Shown one piece after another: positions 54,663-63,860 of a stretch of 64,000 nt of DNA (positions are counted from its first letter, which is position 1; each line of letters starts with the position of its first letter). Source of the DNA: Rhodocyclaceae bacterium. Its GTDB lineage: Bacteria > Pseudomonadota > Gammaproteobacteria > Burkholderiales > Rhodocyclaceae. The notes beneath the pieces are model-generated. The model was not told the origin of the DNA, made no database searches, and saw only the letters and a list, made by a program, of their open reading frames with translations. A program made the position numbers and the translations under genes. Where the stretch lies: NCBI GenBank assembly GCA_004379165.1, contig NKXK01000024.1:145709-209708 (forward strand), read 5' to 3'.

Positions 54663-54736
54663 CCGGATATCTTTGGGTATTTTTGTCCAGTATAGGCGGA
54701 ACGCGATTCGGCGCCTACTCGGCAGCACCCGAGTTG

Positions 54737-57700
54737 TCAGCCGACCCGACGCGGCAACTCGACCAGCACCCCCTGCACCGGGAAGAAGATCGCCAGGCGC
54801 AAGGGCGTCGGATCGTCGGCAAACAGTGCTGCGTAGCGCTCAAGCTGTGGCCGGAAAGCCTCGGCTCGTGCCGGCAATTGCGCCGGCGGCTCGCGCACCG
54901 TCTTGTAGTCGATGATCCAGCGTTCGCCATCGGCCACGAAAATCCGGTCAATTACGTGGTTCACCGCAGATGCGCCATCGCGGCTGCTCCACGCCTGCTC
55001 GGCGCCATCGTCATCATGTGCCGCCAGCAGCCATCGCCCGGCCGGGCTGGCAAGCGTCGTCTGCAAGGCCGCGACGACCACGGCTGCCCCCTGCGCCGCG
55101 GCCGCTTCGCCGTGCCCGTGCTGGCGCAGCCAGCGGGTATAAGCCGGCAGCTGAGCAGTGATGCGATCGGTATCCCATGTCGAGAGATCACGCGCTGCCA
55201 ACAACTCCAGACAACGGTGGAGCAAGGTGCCGACCGACGCCTCCAGCGTCAGCGTTTCCGGCAGCGCCTCGGCGGCTGGCGGGTTCTCGGCTGGCCGTGG
55301 CAGATCGGGCAGGACCTGCAGCGCTGCCGGAACCTGCGCCGCGCGTAGACGGAGCAGCGGCGGCGCGAAGCTGGCTGGATCAATACCTGAATCGGTCGTG
55401 CTGACTTCGCCCCCCGCCGCACCGACCCGGGCTGCCGCTTCGGCAAAGACCGTATCAGCCAAGCCCGGCCAGAGGCGGCGCAGCAGCGTGCCGGCCGCCG
55501 GTGGTTTGACGCCGCCGTCCTTGTCGGCATCCAGCCTGGCGACACCAACCAGATGCAGGCGGCGAATCGCCCTTGTCGCGGCCACGTAGAGCAGGCGCTC
55601 GTCCTCATGCGCGCTGCGCGCTGCTTCGAGGCGGCGCAAGGCATCGTAAAGGCTGGGCTCCTCGCTCCCAGAATCGTCACCGCCCTTGGCCGGCATCGGC
55701 GCCACCAGCAGATAATCGCGGCCATCGTCGTCCGTCACCTCATCCCACAGCAGCATCGGCGATTCGTTGCCCCCGGTTTCGCGATGCAGGCCGGGAACGA
55801 TCACCGTCTCGAACTCCAGCCCCTTGGCCTTGTGCACGGTCATCATCTGCACCGCCTCGCCGGCCATCGGGTCGGGTGGTGCGAACAATTCGGCCACCCG
55901 CGTCGCCAGCGTTTCGGCATCCAGCCGACGGCTGGCGGCGAGTTCGTCGAGCAGGACAAAAAAGGCCTGCACATCCGCCAGCCCCGCCGGTGTTTCCAGG
56001 CATTGCGGCCCGCCCAGCATCAGCCAGACCGCCTCCAGCCAACGCCGCGGCGACTGCCGGCCACGTTCGGCAAAGGCCAGCGCCAGAACGCCCGCCACAT
56101 GCGCCAGGCGCTGCCGGCCGTCGACGGACAACGCGGCGAGGCGGTCCGGCTCATGGATCAATTCCCAAACGGTGGCCGTTTTGTTGCCCGCCACCAGCGC
56201 ATGCAGATCGGCCAGGGTCAGCCCGCACCAGGGCGCGCGCAGCATCGCCAGCCAATGCACCCGGTCCGCGCGATGCTGTAGCGCATGAAAGAGACTGAGC
56301 AGATCCTGAATGTGCTGACGATCGGCCAGCGCTTCGATTTCCACCGCCTGAAAACGCAACGCCGGTGCGGCACGACGAATTTCCGCGACCAGCGCGTCCA
56401 GATGCTTGCGCGCCCGCACCAGCACCGCCACCCGGCCTTGCGGATCGATGGCGCGGGCGGTCTCGATCAGTTGCCTGACCAGCACCGCCTCATCGGCCTC
56501 GACACCGTTGCTGCCGTCGGCAAGCACCGGATGGATCAGCACACCGCTATCTACCACCACCTCACGCGTCGCAGCCGATGGTGCGTAACGTACTGCTCCC
56601 AGCGCCGTATCGTCAGCCGCCGGGAAGATACTCGGGAAGGCCTGATTGACCCAGTCGACCACCGCCGGATGCGAACGGTTGTTGCGGAACAGGCGCAGGT
56701 GTTCGAGGCGGATGTCGCCGATGCCGCGTTCGCGGACGTCGAGAAACAACCCGACATCGGCCTTGCGGAAGCGATAGATCGACTGCATCGGGTCGCCCAC
56801 GACAAACAGCGTCCGCCCATCATCGGCCTGCCAGCCGCGGGTCAGCCGTGCCAGCAGTTCGACCTGGCCGGGCGAGGTATCCTGGAATTCATCCACCAGC
56901 AGGTGCTGGATGCGGTAATCGAGCGCCTGCGCCAGATCGGTCGGGTTTTCGTCATCACCGAGGGCCAGGCTGGCGCGGCTGGCGATTTCGATGAAATCAA
57001 CCTCGCCGGCCTCCTGAAAAGCCAGCCACAACTGCCCGGCGGCCAGCCGCAGCAAACGCGTGAAGACGCTGACGGTGAACCAGGAATCTTCGCCAAATTC
57101 AGGCAGCGGCGCCTCGCGCACCGCCTGCAGCGCCTCGGCCAGTCCGGTTACGCCGGCGAGGTCGTCGAGCAGCGCCTTCATCGCAGCCTTCTGCTCGCCG
57201 AAAGCCGTGTCAGCCGGAAAGCCGATGCGCTTGTCGACCGACTTGCGCAGCGTGCCGGTATCGGTCAGCAGCAGTTTCGCCAGCGCCCGCCAGGCCGGCA
57301 GGTCACCGTGGTCTGCGGTCAGCGGCATCATGCGATCGCACAACGGATCGAGCACACCTGAGGCATTCGCTGCGGCAAATCGGGCCAGCGGCAACAGCGC
57401 CCGCTGGCGGTCAGCATCCAGCAGCGCCGCGACGGCAGCCAGATCGCGACCAAGCAGCAGGGCAAAACCGGCCTCGACTTCATCACGCAAATCGGCGCCG
57501 CCCAGCCGCATCGCGTGCGGTAGCCACTGGTCACGCTTGCCGAGCATGCTCACCAGCAGACGCTCCAGACGCCCTGAGTCATTGGCCATGAACGCCAGCG
57601 CCGCAGCGACAACTTCGCCGTCGGCATCGCTCTGCTCGACCATCTCCAGCGTCCGTCGCGCTGCCGTGGCGTAATGCGCTTCGGCGTCATCGGTGACACC

Positions 57701-58132
57701 CGGCTGGTTGCCGAAGCGCGACAGGTATGGCATCTGCCGCGCCAGACTGGCACACAGCGCATCCAGCGTCGTGATCCGCAACCGGCCCGGATGCTGCAAC
57801 AGCGACCAGCCCTGTGCCGCATCGTGCGCCAGCACCGCCAGTGCCAGATCGCAGGTGAGCCGTTTGTGCGGCTGTGTCGGCACCTCGCCCCGCGCCGCCC
57901 GCTCGAGACTGCCGAGAATGCGGTCGCGCATCTCGGTAGCCGCCTTGTTGGTGAAGGTCAGCGCCAGCACTTCCTCAGGATGCCGAACCACCGCCAGCAG
58001 GCGCAGCGTGCGCTGGGTCAGCAGTTCGGTCTTGCCGGCGCCAGCGGGTGCTTCAACGATGAAAGAGGCGAGGTTCAGCGCCCGCTCGCGGGCCAGCCGA
58101 TCCTCCTCAAGCCGAGCTGCGTCCAGGCTCAT
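54737..58132 (-). CDS. AddA-like UvrD-type helicase/exonuclease
   Basis: This 1131-residue protein has Walker A EAPAGAGKTELLTQR (about 28-42), motif Ia ALTFTNKAATEMRDR, motif II HLLVDEFQDTSPGQVELL, motif III VVGDPMQSIYRFRKADV, motif V MTVHKAKGLEFETVIVPG and motif VI LLYVAATRAIRRLHLVG. A C-terminal RecB-like nuclease domain ends with RWIIDYKTVREPPAQ. It should unwind and trim DNA double-strand breaks together with the AddB-like protein encoded upstream (ATGA overlap). This pair replaces RecBCD in many betaproteobacteria. Confidence 0.92.
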   Translation of the reverse strand: MSLDAARLEEDRLARERALNLASFIVEAPAGAGKTELLTQRTLRLLAVVRHPEEVLALTFTNKAATEMRDRILGSLERAARGEVPTQPHKRLTCDLALAVLAHDAAQGWSLLQHPGRLRITTLDALCASLARQMPYLSRFGNQPGVTDDAEAHYATAARRTLEMVEQSDADGEVVAAALAFMANDSGRLERLLVSMLGKRDQWLPHAMRLGGADLRDEVEAGFALLLGRDLAAVAALLDADRQRALLPLARFAAANASGVLDPLCDRMMPLTADHGDLPAWRALAKLLLTDTGTLRKSVDKRIGFPADTAFGEQKAAMKALLDDLAGVTGLAEALQAVREAPLPEFGEDSWFTVSVFTRLLRLAAGQLWLAFQEAGEVDFIEIASRASLALGDDENPTDLAQALDYRIQHLLVDEFQDTSPGQVELLARLTRGWQADDGRTLFVVGDPMQSIYRFRKADVGLFLDVRERGIGDIRLEHLRLFRNNRSHPAVVDWVNQAFPSIFPAADDTALGAVRYAPSAATREVVVDSGVLIHPVLADGSNGVEADEAVLVRQLIETARAIDPQGRVAVLVRARKHLDALVAEIRRAAPALRFQAVEIEALADRQHIQDLLSLFHALQHRADRVHWLAMLRAPWCGLTLADLHALVAGNKTATVWELIHEPDRLAALSVDGRQRLAHVAGVLALAFAERGRQSPRRWLEAVWLMLGGPQCLETPAGLADVQAFFVLLDELAASRRLDAETLATRVAELFAPPDPMAGEAVQMMTVHKAKGLEFETVIVPGLHRETGGNESPMLLWDEVTDDDGRDYLLVAPMPAKGGDDSGSEEPSLYDALRRLEAARSAHEDERLLYVAATRAIRRLHLVGVARLDADKDGGVKPPAAGTLLRRLWPGLADTVFAEAAARVGAAGGEVSTTDSGIDPASFAPPLLRLRAAQVPAALQVLPDLPRPAENPPAAEALPETLTLEASVGTLLHRCLELLAARDLSTWDTDRITAQLPAYTRWLRQHGHGEAAAAQGAAVVVAALQTTLASPAGRWLLAAHDDDGAEQAWSSRDGASAVNHVIDRIFVADGERWIIDYKTVREPPAQLPARAEAFRPQLERYAALFADDPTPLRLAIFFPVQGVLVELPRRVG

Positions 58133-60846
58133 GTCTCAACTCCGTGCATCAGTGTCTGCGCCAGCAATCGCCGACGCTCCGGCAGGCGCAGCAGTGGCAA
58201 GACGTCACAGTATTTGAGCCGGCCTTCGTCAGCAAAGCGCACGCCAGCCTCGCCGTCACGCACCTCGCCGGCCACCCGATGCAGCGCCTCACGCCAGTGC
58301 GCGACCACCGCCGCCCAATCAGGGAAGCGATCCACCGGGAAGAGCTTGCGTTTCTCCTCATCCAGCCCCTGCACGCCGGGCAGGATGTCCTTTTCCTCGG
58401 CGACGCCGGCGAATGCTGGTTTGTCGAGCAGCACCTTGGCGAACACGACAGCAGCTACCGCTTCACTGACCAGCGCCGCGTAAATCGGCAGTTGCGGCTC
58501 GGTAATCCGCGCTTCGGCCCAGTTCCTGGTGTCGATGCTGGCGCCGGTCTTATAGTCGATGATCACCTGACGGCCGTCAGCCAGCCGGTCGATGCGGTCG
58601 ACCACCATGCGCACGCGAATGCCCTCGATCTCGACCTCGGCCGGCGCTTCGCAAGCGAGTACATCGAAGGGCAGAGCACGCGCAGCCTCCACCGCCAGCC
58701 AGCGGGCCACCAGCCGCTGCAGGCGGGCGGCCTCCAGTTGCCGGAAACGCACCGGCAAGGGGCTGCGCCGCTCGGTCTCGAAGGCGGACAGCGCGGCGGC
58801 AATGGCGGTGTCGATGGCAGCGGTTTGGTCTGCATCATCGAGCGCCGCCAGCGCCGCCGAACTGCCAATTGTCCGCCAGAAGGCCTCCAGCGCCGCATGC
58901 ACCAGTGTCCCCCGGGCGGCCGGATCGAGCCCTTCGACCGGCGCATCCATGGCCTCGGCACCCAGGCGGTACTGATAAAAGGCCCAGGCGGGGCAGATTG
59001 CCTGCGCCCGAAGCAGCCAGCTACCTCCCGCGACCCGCTCGCCGGCAGCCACCGGCGGTGCTTGTGCATCATCGATGGCATGCAGCGCCCCTTCGAGCGT
59101 GTTCGCCAGCACGTGAGTCAAGGTCGGCGGGGCATCGAAGCGGGCCGTCGACGCTTCGGGCAGATCGGCCAGCAAGGGGCTGGGCCGGCGCAAGCGGCTG
59201 CCGTCGGCAAGGGCATAGGAGAAATGCTGCTCTGGCGCGTTCTGGCGCAGGCGCTGCTGCACGGCGCGGGCAAAGGCCAGTTCGACATCGGCACTGGCAT
59301 GGGCGGCACCGGCGGCACGCAGCAACTCGGCAGGCAGCAGGGGATTGGGACGCGGCGCCGGCGGCCACTGATCGTCGTTCATGCCCATCACCCACAGGCC
59401 ATCGAACTCCAAGCCGGCGATTTCGAGCACGCCGAGAATCTGCACCGACGGCTGGCCGCGGGTTTCCGGCTGGAAGATGCGCTGTGCGGTCAGCTGCGAC
59501 AGGCGGCGGATCGCGTCGGCCTGCACCACCGGACCGAGCAGGCCGTCGAGCGCCGCGAAGGCATCCAGCGTTTCGGCAAAGGCCTGACGGGCCTGAAACT
59601 CACGGCTGGACAAGGGCCGCTCACCGGGCCAGCCCAGACCCTGCAGCGCCGCGCGGAAGACACCAACCCAGCCCGAAGGCGGCTGGCGGCGCGGTGCCGC
59701 ACTGAGGGTCTCATGTAGCGCCTGCAGCGCGGCCAGCGTCACGGGGCAATCATCAGCCTTGGCGCCGGCGACGCCAGTTGCAGCCCATTCGGCATGGCGT
59801 TGCCCGAGGCGGATCAGCGCCGGCAGGGACGTGAAGTAAGGCAACTCGCGGCGCAGCGCCAGATCCAGCCGCGCCCGGGCATCGGCTTCGCTGACATCGG
59901 TGGACCAGCCAGTGGCCAGCAGTAGCGACGACAAGCGGGCCTGCTCCAGCTTGGCGCCGCCGCCCAGCGCGAGGGCTTCAAGCGCTGTCCGCACCAGCGG
60001 CTGCTCGGCCAGCGGCTGCCCAAACGAGAAATTGAAACAACGCGGCAATTCGGCGCCGTCAGGGCGGATCAGCGTCGGATGCAGGACGTCGTCGAGACGA
60101 TACGCCAACCGCTCACGCACGGCGGCCAGGTCCGGCGCAACGATCGCCAGTCGGCAATCACGATCGGCCGCCAGCCGTTGTGCCACCCAGGCGACCGCGG
60201 CGGCGCATTCGGCATCGACGTCGGCGCAGGCATGAACTGCCGCCGGTAGCGGGCTACTGCGGTCAACCTGAAAAAAAGTCCGAAATTCGGTTGCCACACC
60301 CTGAGTGCTCAGCGCCGCAGCGAGGCGCTTTTCCAGCGGCGACGGGCGGTCGAAACCCAGCAGCATGACGTGTGTCGGCAGAACAAATGCCCCGGCCTCG
60401 ATGAGCCCGATCACTGCCAGATGCAATCCGGCCACATCGCGCCAATGCGCCTGTCGGCAACGCTGGACGAAGGCCTGCCGCCACTGCGCAAAGCGGCGGC
60501 ACTCCTCGGCGGCCATGGTACCGCCCGGCGCCAGTTGCCAGACCTGACACAAGGCGTGGGCCTCGGCCGCCGAGGCTGCCATGCCGCGAATATCGAACAA
60601 CGCCGCTGCCCCGTCGAACGAGGTGGCGATCACCTGCTCCCACAGCAGCTGCTCGGCAAAGGGATCGAGGGCCGGCGGCAGGTCGGCGATGCCAGTCAGT
60701 CGCGCTTCATCCGCCAGCCCGGCCAGCCATTGCGCCGGCGTCAGCGCGCGCGGCGTGCGCCAGACCTGCACCGTCGCCGATGGCGGCGCCTGGCGCAACG
60801 TTTGCGCCAGGCGCGCCGTGGCGCAGAGGATCAGTTCATCGGACAT
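58129..60846 (-). CDS. AddB-like PD-(D/E)xK nuclease
   Basis: This 905-residue protein has an inactivated helicase-like N-terminal half without a Walker A site. The C-terminal nuclease domain has GI-RVRMVVDRIDRL, RQVIIDYKTGAS and ITEPQLPIYAAL, the catalytic D...D-YK...Q-Y set. An upstream Cys (AQAICPAWAF) matches the first Fe-S ligand of AddB. The C-terminal C-x2-C-x5-C reads LKYCDVLPLL, so two ligands are Leu and the cluster is probably absent. It works with the AddA-like helicase in end resection. An element-like stretch encodes FRTFFQVDRS near residue 190. Confidence 0.9.
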   Translation of the reverse strand: MSDELILCATARLAQTLRQAPPSATVQVWRTPRALTPAQWLAGLADEARLTGIADLPPALDPFAEQLLWEQVIATSFDGAAALFDIRGMAASAAEAHALCQVWQLAPGGTMAAEECRRFAQWRQAFVQRCRQAHWRDVAGLHLAVIGLIEAGAFVLPTHVMLLGFDRPSPLEKRLAAALSTQGVATEFRTFFQVDRSSPLPAAVHACADVDAECAAAVAWVAQRLAADRDCRLAIVAPDLAAVRERLAYRLDDVLHPTLIRPDGAELPRCFNFSFGQPLAEQPLVRTALEALALGGGAKLEQARLSSLLLATGWSTDVSEADARARLDLALRRELPYFTSLPALIRLGQRHAEWAATGVAGAKADDCPVTLAALQALHETLSAAPRRQPPSGWVGVFRAALQGLGWPGERPLSSREFQARQAFAETLDAFAALDGLLGPVVQADAIRRLSQLTAQRIFQPETRGQPSVQILGVLEIAGLEFDGLWVMGMNDDQWPPAPRPNPLLPAELLRAAGAAHASADVELAFARAVQQRLRQNAPEQHFSYALADGSRLRRPSPLLADLPEASTARFDAPPTLTHVLANTLEGALHAIDDAQAPPVAAGERVAGGSWLLRAQAICPAWAFYQYRLGAEAMDAPVEGLDPAARGTLVHAALEAFWRTIGSSAALAALDDADQTAAIDTAIAAALSAFETERRSPLPVRFRQLEAARLQRLVARWLAVEAARALPFDVLACEAPAEVEIEGIRVRMVVDRIDRLADGRQVIIDYKTGASIDTRNWAEARITEPQLPIYAALVSEAVAAVVFAKVLLDKPAFAGVAEEKDILPGVQGLDEEKRKLFPVDRFPDWAAVVAHWREALHRVAGEVRDGEAGVRFADEGRLKYCDVLPLLRLPERRRLLAQTLMHGVET
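60255..60292 (-). repeat. Diverged copy of the dispersed element in the AddB-like gene
   Basis: On the minus strand, CCGAATTTCGGAC is followed by TTTTTTTCAGGTTGACCGCAG. It lies in frame and encodes FRTFFQVDRS. Confidence 0.55.
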
Positions 60847-60864
60847 CCGACAGTTGCGGCAGGA

Positions 60865-61494
60865 TTACTGCACCGCCGCCGGTCGTGCCGGTGCCGGCAT
60901 TGCCGGACGCGGGGCCGCTGGTGCTGCCGGCGCCGGAGCAGCAGTCGACGCACTGGCCGGCTTTGCGGGCATCGCCGGTCTCGCAGGCGCCATGCCGCCA
61001 CCGGACACGGCTGGCTTGGCAGGCTGCACAGGTGCTGCCGGCTGCGCAGGTTGCACGGGCTTTACTGCAGCGGCGGATGAGGGCATTGCCGGCGCAGCCG
61101 GTGCCCCGACCGGGCGGGCCGGTGCGGCGGCTTCGGGCGCGCGCGCGGCTGGGGCAGGAGCGACCGGCGCTGGCCGGCTAGCGGGCGGCGGTGTTAATGC
61201 AGCCGGTGCTGGGCGGGTAGTAGCAACGGCCGCCTTGCCGGCACCGACCGTGACTTCCTTGCGCAAATCCTTGAGGGTCGCCGGGCCGATGCCGGGCACG
61301 TTCTGCAGGTCATCGACCGACTTGAACGGACCATTCTGCCGGCGGTAATCGACAATCGCCCGCGCCTTGGTCGGGCCGATGCCCTTGAGCCCGTCGAGCT
61401 CTTCCGGGCTGGCGGTATTGATGTTGATCTGGCCGAAAGCCAGGCCAGCCCACAGCAGGCCACTCAACAACAAGGTCAGGCTACGCTTGATCAT
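60865..61494 (-). CDS. ComEA-like helix-hairpin-helix protein with Ala/Pro-rich tail
   Basis: The start at 61494 (MIKRSLTLLLSGLLWAGLAFG) gives 209 residues with a signal peptide. Residues 22-80 are a ComEA-type double HhH: ININTASPEELDGLKGIGPTKARAIVDYR and NVPGIGPATLKDLRKEV, which binds DNA in the periplasm during uptake. The remaining 120 or so residues are almost only Ala, Pro, Val and a few Arg/Lys. Such a tail is far longer than in typical 90-150-residue ComEA homologues and may span the peptidoglycan. No other competence gene is near. Confidence 0.85.
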   Translation of the reverse strand: MIKRSLTLLLSGLLWAGLAFGQININTASPEELDGLKGIGPTKARAIVDYRRQNGPFKSVDDLQNVPGIGPATLKDLRKEVTVGAGKAAVATTRPAPAALTPPPASRPAPVAPAPAARAPEAAAPARPVGAPAAPAMPSSAAAVKPVQPAQPAAPVQPAKPAVSGGGMAPARPAMPAKPASASTAAPAPAAPAAPRPAMPAPARPAAVQ

Positions 61495-61570
61495 GCTTGC
61501 TCTCCGGTGCGGGAAAAACGACAGTATGCCGTAGCCGTAGCGCATTGGCTGCGCCTGTCGGCATTGGCAA

Positions 61571-63793
61571 TCAGCGCGTGCCGACCGAGAGGAAGAGATT
61601 GGAGGCGCCGCTGGTGGAACGGCCGTAGCCGAAATAGATTGGCCCGAAGGGCGTTTCACCGCCGAAATAGACTGCCGTCGAATCGAGCAGCCCGTCGGCA
61701 GTGCGCTCGGTGTATGGACGGCCGATGCGGGCGGCCTCGAAGGATACCCCCAGCCGCATGTCGCCGCGCAGGCCGAGTGGCAGGCGACCGACGATGCGTT
61801 CGGCGCGTACACCGGCATAACGGACGTCATCGCCCAGCAACTGGTTATAGGCAAAGGCCGTCATGTTCTGAAAGCCGCCCAGCGAGCCGGCATCGAACAG
61901 GGGCAGTTCGCCGCGGGTAGCTGCGACATAGGCAACGCGACCGGTCAGCACCGTCGCGCCGAGGGCATATGCGCCCCGCAGGTCAAGGCTGGCCTTGCCA
62001 TAACTATCCTGCGGCGATTCAAAGTAGCTGAGATTGGCCGCCCAGCCCCGCGTCGCGAAATGCATGCGGTCAAACTGGTCGATATCCAGCGACACTCTGG
62101 CACCGGCGATGCGCTCCTCGAAATTGGGGAAAAGCGGCAGGCCAATATCGAGCGTACTGTCGATCTCGCGCTGCAGCCAGCCCAGACGCAGCGTGCCGAG
62201 CACGCCAAGCTGATGCCCGATGCTGGCGAAGGCGCTGCGCTCGAAGACCCGGTACTGGGCAAAACGGTGATTGTTTTCGTAGAGGTTCAGGCGACGCTGC
62301 TCGGCACCGACGGTCAGGTCGACGAAATAGCGCTGCGCCGGGTCGATCGGCTGATAGAAATTGACCCCCAGCCGGCTGTTCGAGCCCACCTCGCCGGTGA
62401 CCAGCAACTCGCCACCAAGATCATTGAGCCAGGTCTTGTGATAACCCAGCCGCACGCCGAAGGACGAACCCTGATTGCTGTCCGCGTAGAGATTCATCCC
62501 GAAGCGCAGATAATCCGGCCCCCAGGCTTTCTCGGTCGGCGTCACGCGCAGGATATTCCGGTCACGTTCGCGGAGCAGCGTGTAATCGACGCTCTCGTAA
62601 TAGCCGTCACCGTAAATTCGCATCAAATCCGGGTTGACCACAGACGGTCGCAGGGTTTCGCCGGGTTTGACATGCAGATGCCGGGCGACGGCCAACGGGT
62701 TAACACGCCGCAGTCCGATGATCTCGATCTCATCAATGTGAGGCGAAGTTTTCTGCGTGACTTCGATGCCCCGCTGCCACGCTGCATAGCGCTCAGGCGA
62801 GACGGCCAGTTGCGCCAGCCGGCTGGCCAGCGCTTCGGCAGCCTGACGCCCGCGATCGGCGGCCTCGGCGTTACGACCAAAATCGCCGGCGGTGATGCCG
62901 TCCAGATCCGGCTTGATATAGATGTCCTGTGCCTTGAGGCTGGCCAGCGAGCGGCTGACATTCTGTTCGGTGAGGATATTAACCATCTGCGCCGACACCG
63001 TCAGCAGCGAGCCGACCTCGTTGGCGTTGAGCAGCGGCGAGCCGACATTCACCGCAATCACGACATCGGCCTGGCAACGCTCGCGGACTTCGGCCACTGG
63101 CAGGTTATCGACCAGCCCGCCATCAACCAGCTTGCGCTCCTGATGATCCACCGGCGCCAGCAACCCGGGCACGGCCATGCTCGCGCGCATCGCCTTGGTC
63201 AGCGAACCGTCACGAAACACCACCCGCTCGCCGGAACCGATATCGGTGGCAATGATCGACAGCGGCAAGGGCAGGCTTTCTATCGGCCGTTCTTCCTGAT
63301 TGGCACGCACCAGCTGGTTGATGAACAGCTTGATCTTCTGGCCGGTGACAACTGCCGACTGGTACTGAACCCCCTCCGCCTTGACCCCGGATTCGGAGCC
63401 GGGCAAGTAGGCCCGCGAGATGTTGCGGTGGCGCTGGCTCATCTCGGAATACTCCGGATTGTCCTGGAACATGTCGTTCCAGTCCGCCTGCGCCATTGCC
63501 TGCCGCATAGTCGTCGGCGGCATGCCGGCCACCCAGGCACCGGCGACGAGCGCGCCCATGCTGGTCCCGGCCACGCAATCGACCGGCACCTTGAGACGCT
63601 GCAACACCTCCAGCACGCCGATATGCGCCGCACCGCGCGCACCGCCACCGCCCAGCACAAGACCGACGCGCGGCCGCGTCGCTTCCGTCGCTTCCGTCGC
63701 TTCCGTCGCTTCCGTCGCTTCCGTCGCATCCGCCATCTTGGCGACGAGCGACAACAGCAGGCTCAGCAGCAGGTAACGCAGGATCAGCTTCAT
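61571..63793 (-). CDS. Patatin-like phospholipase with outer-membrane barrel (PlpD-like, type Vd)
   Basis: The start at 63793 (MKLILRYLLLSLLLSLVAKMADA) has GGAG upstream and gives 740 residues. After the signal peptide comes an (Ala-Thr-Glu)n repeat, then a patatin domain: oxyanion loop GLVLGGGGARGAAHIGV, nucleophile Ser78 in GTSMG, and catalytic Asp near 221 in KLVDGGLVDNLP. A POTRA-like segment (about 380-450, HLHVKPGETLRPS) and a surface-antigen barrel to the C-terminus follow. It should be exported across the outer membrane as a lipase. An alternative view is a non-secreted NTE-type esterase. Confidence 0.9.
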   Translation of the reverse strand: MKLILRYLLLSLLLSLVAKMADATEATEATEATEATEATRPRVGLVLGGGGARGAAHIGVLEVLQRLKVPVDCVAGTSMGALVAGAWVAGMPPTTMRQAMAQADWNDMFQDNPEYSEMSQRHRNISRAYLPGSESGVKAEGVQYQSAVVTGQKIKLFINQLVRANQEERPIESLPLPLSIIATDIGSGERVVFRDGSLTKAMRASMAVPGLLAPVDHQERKLVDGGLVDNLPVAEVRERCQADVVIAVNVGSPLLNANEVGSLLTVSAQMVNILTEQNVSRSLASLKAQDIYIKPDLDGITAGDFGRNAEAADRGRQAAEALASRLAQLAVSPERYAAWQRGIEVTQKTSPHIDEIEIIGLRRVNPLAVARHLHVKPGETLRPSVVNPDLMRIYGDGYYESVDYTLLRERDRNILRVTPTEKAWGPDYLRFGMNLYADSNQGSSFGVRLGYHKTWLNDLGGELLVTGEVGSNSRLGVNFYQPIDPAQRYFVDLTVGAEQRRLNLYENNHRFAQYRVFERSAFASIGHQLGVLGTLRLGWLQREIDSTLDIGLPLFPNFEERIAGARVSLDIDQFDRMHFATRGWAANLSYFESPQDSYGKASLDLRGAYALGATVLTGRVAYVAATRGELPLFDAGSLGGFQNMTAFAYNQLLGDDVRYAGVRAERIVGRLPLGLRGDMRLGVSFEAARIGRPYTERTADGLLDSTAVYFGGETPFGPIYFGYGRSTSGASNLFLSVGTR
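63678..63731 (+). repeat. 9-bp tandem repeat in the patatin-like gene
   Basis: Six tandem units of GTCGCTTCC (the last one GTCGCATCC) encode the (ATE)n run just after the signal peptide. The 9-bp unit keeps the frame, so copy-number change would alter only linker length. Confidence 0.9.
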
Positions 63794-63820
63794 AGTGCTC
63801 CGGAATGACAGGCAGAAAAA

Positions 63821-63839
63821 AGCCCCGCATCGCGGGGCT
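63821..63839 (-). terminator. Rho-independent terminator after the OmpA-family gene
   Basis: The perfect stem AGCCCCGC/GCGGGGCT with a three-base loop is followed on the minus strand by seven Ts. It lies about 20 bp past the OmpA stop and 28 bp before the patatin-like start. Confidence 0.85.
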
Positions 63840-63860
63840 TTTCGTTGAAGCGTCGGCAGA

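Noticed and set aside
54939-54974. GGTTCACCGCAGATG in the AddA-like gene
   Set aside because: The 15-base core matches the dispersed element but the upstream T-rich half is absent; kept out of the copy list.
62628-62660. Stretch TCCGGGTTGACCACAGA in the patatin-like gene resembling the dispersed element
   Set aside because: Only the second half fits, and it encodes a conserved POTRA-like segment, so chance similarity is likely. A similar weak match at 57067-57099 in the AddA-like gene was dropped for the same reason.
63678-63731. Tandem repeat as a CRISPR-like or phase-variable on/off switch
   Set aside because: Units are 9 bp without spacers and preserve the frame, so it is a coding linker repeat only.
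62060-63808. 582-residue plus-strand ORF opposite the patatin-like gene
   Set aside because: Antisense shadow including the reverse of the 9-bp repeat; no start signal.
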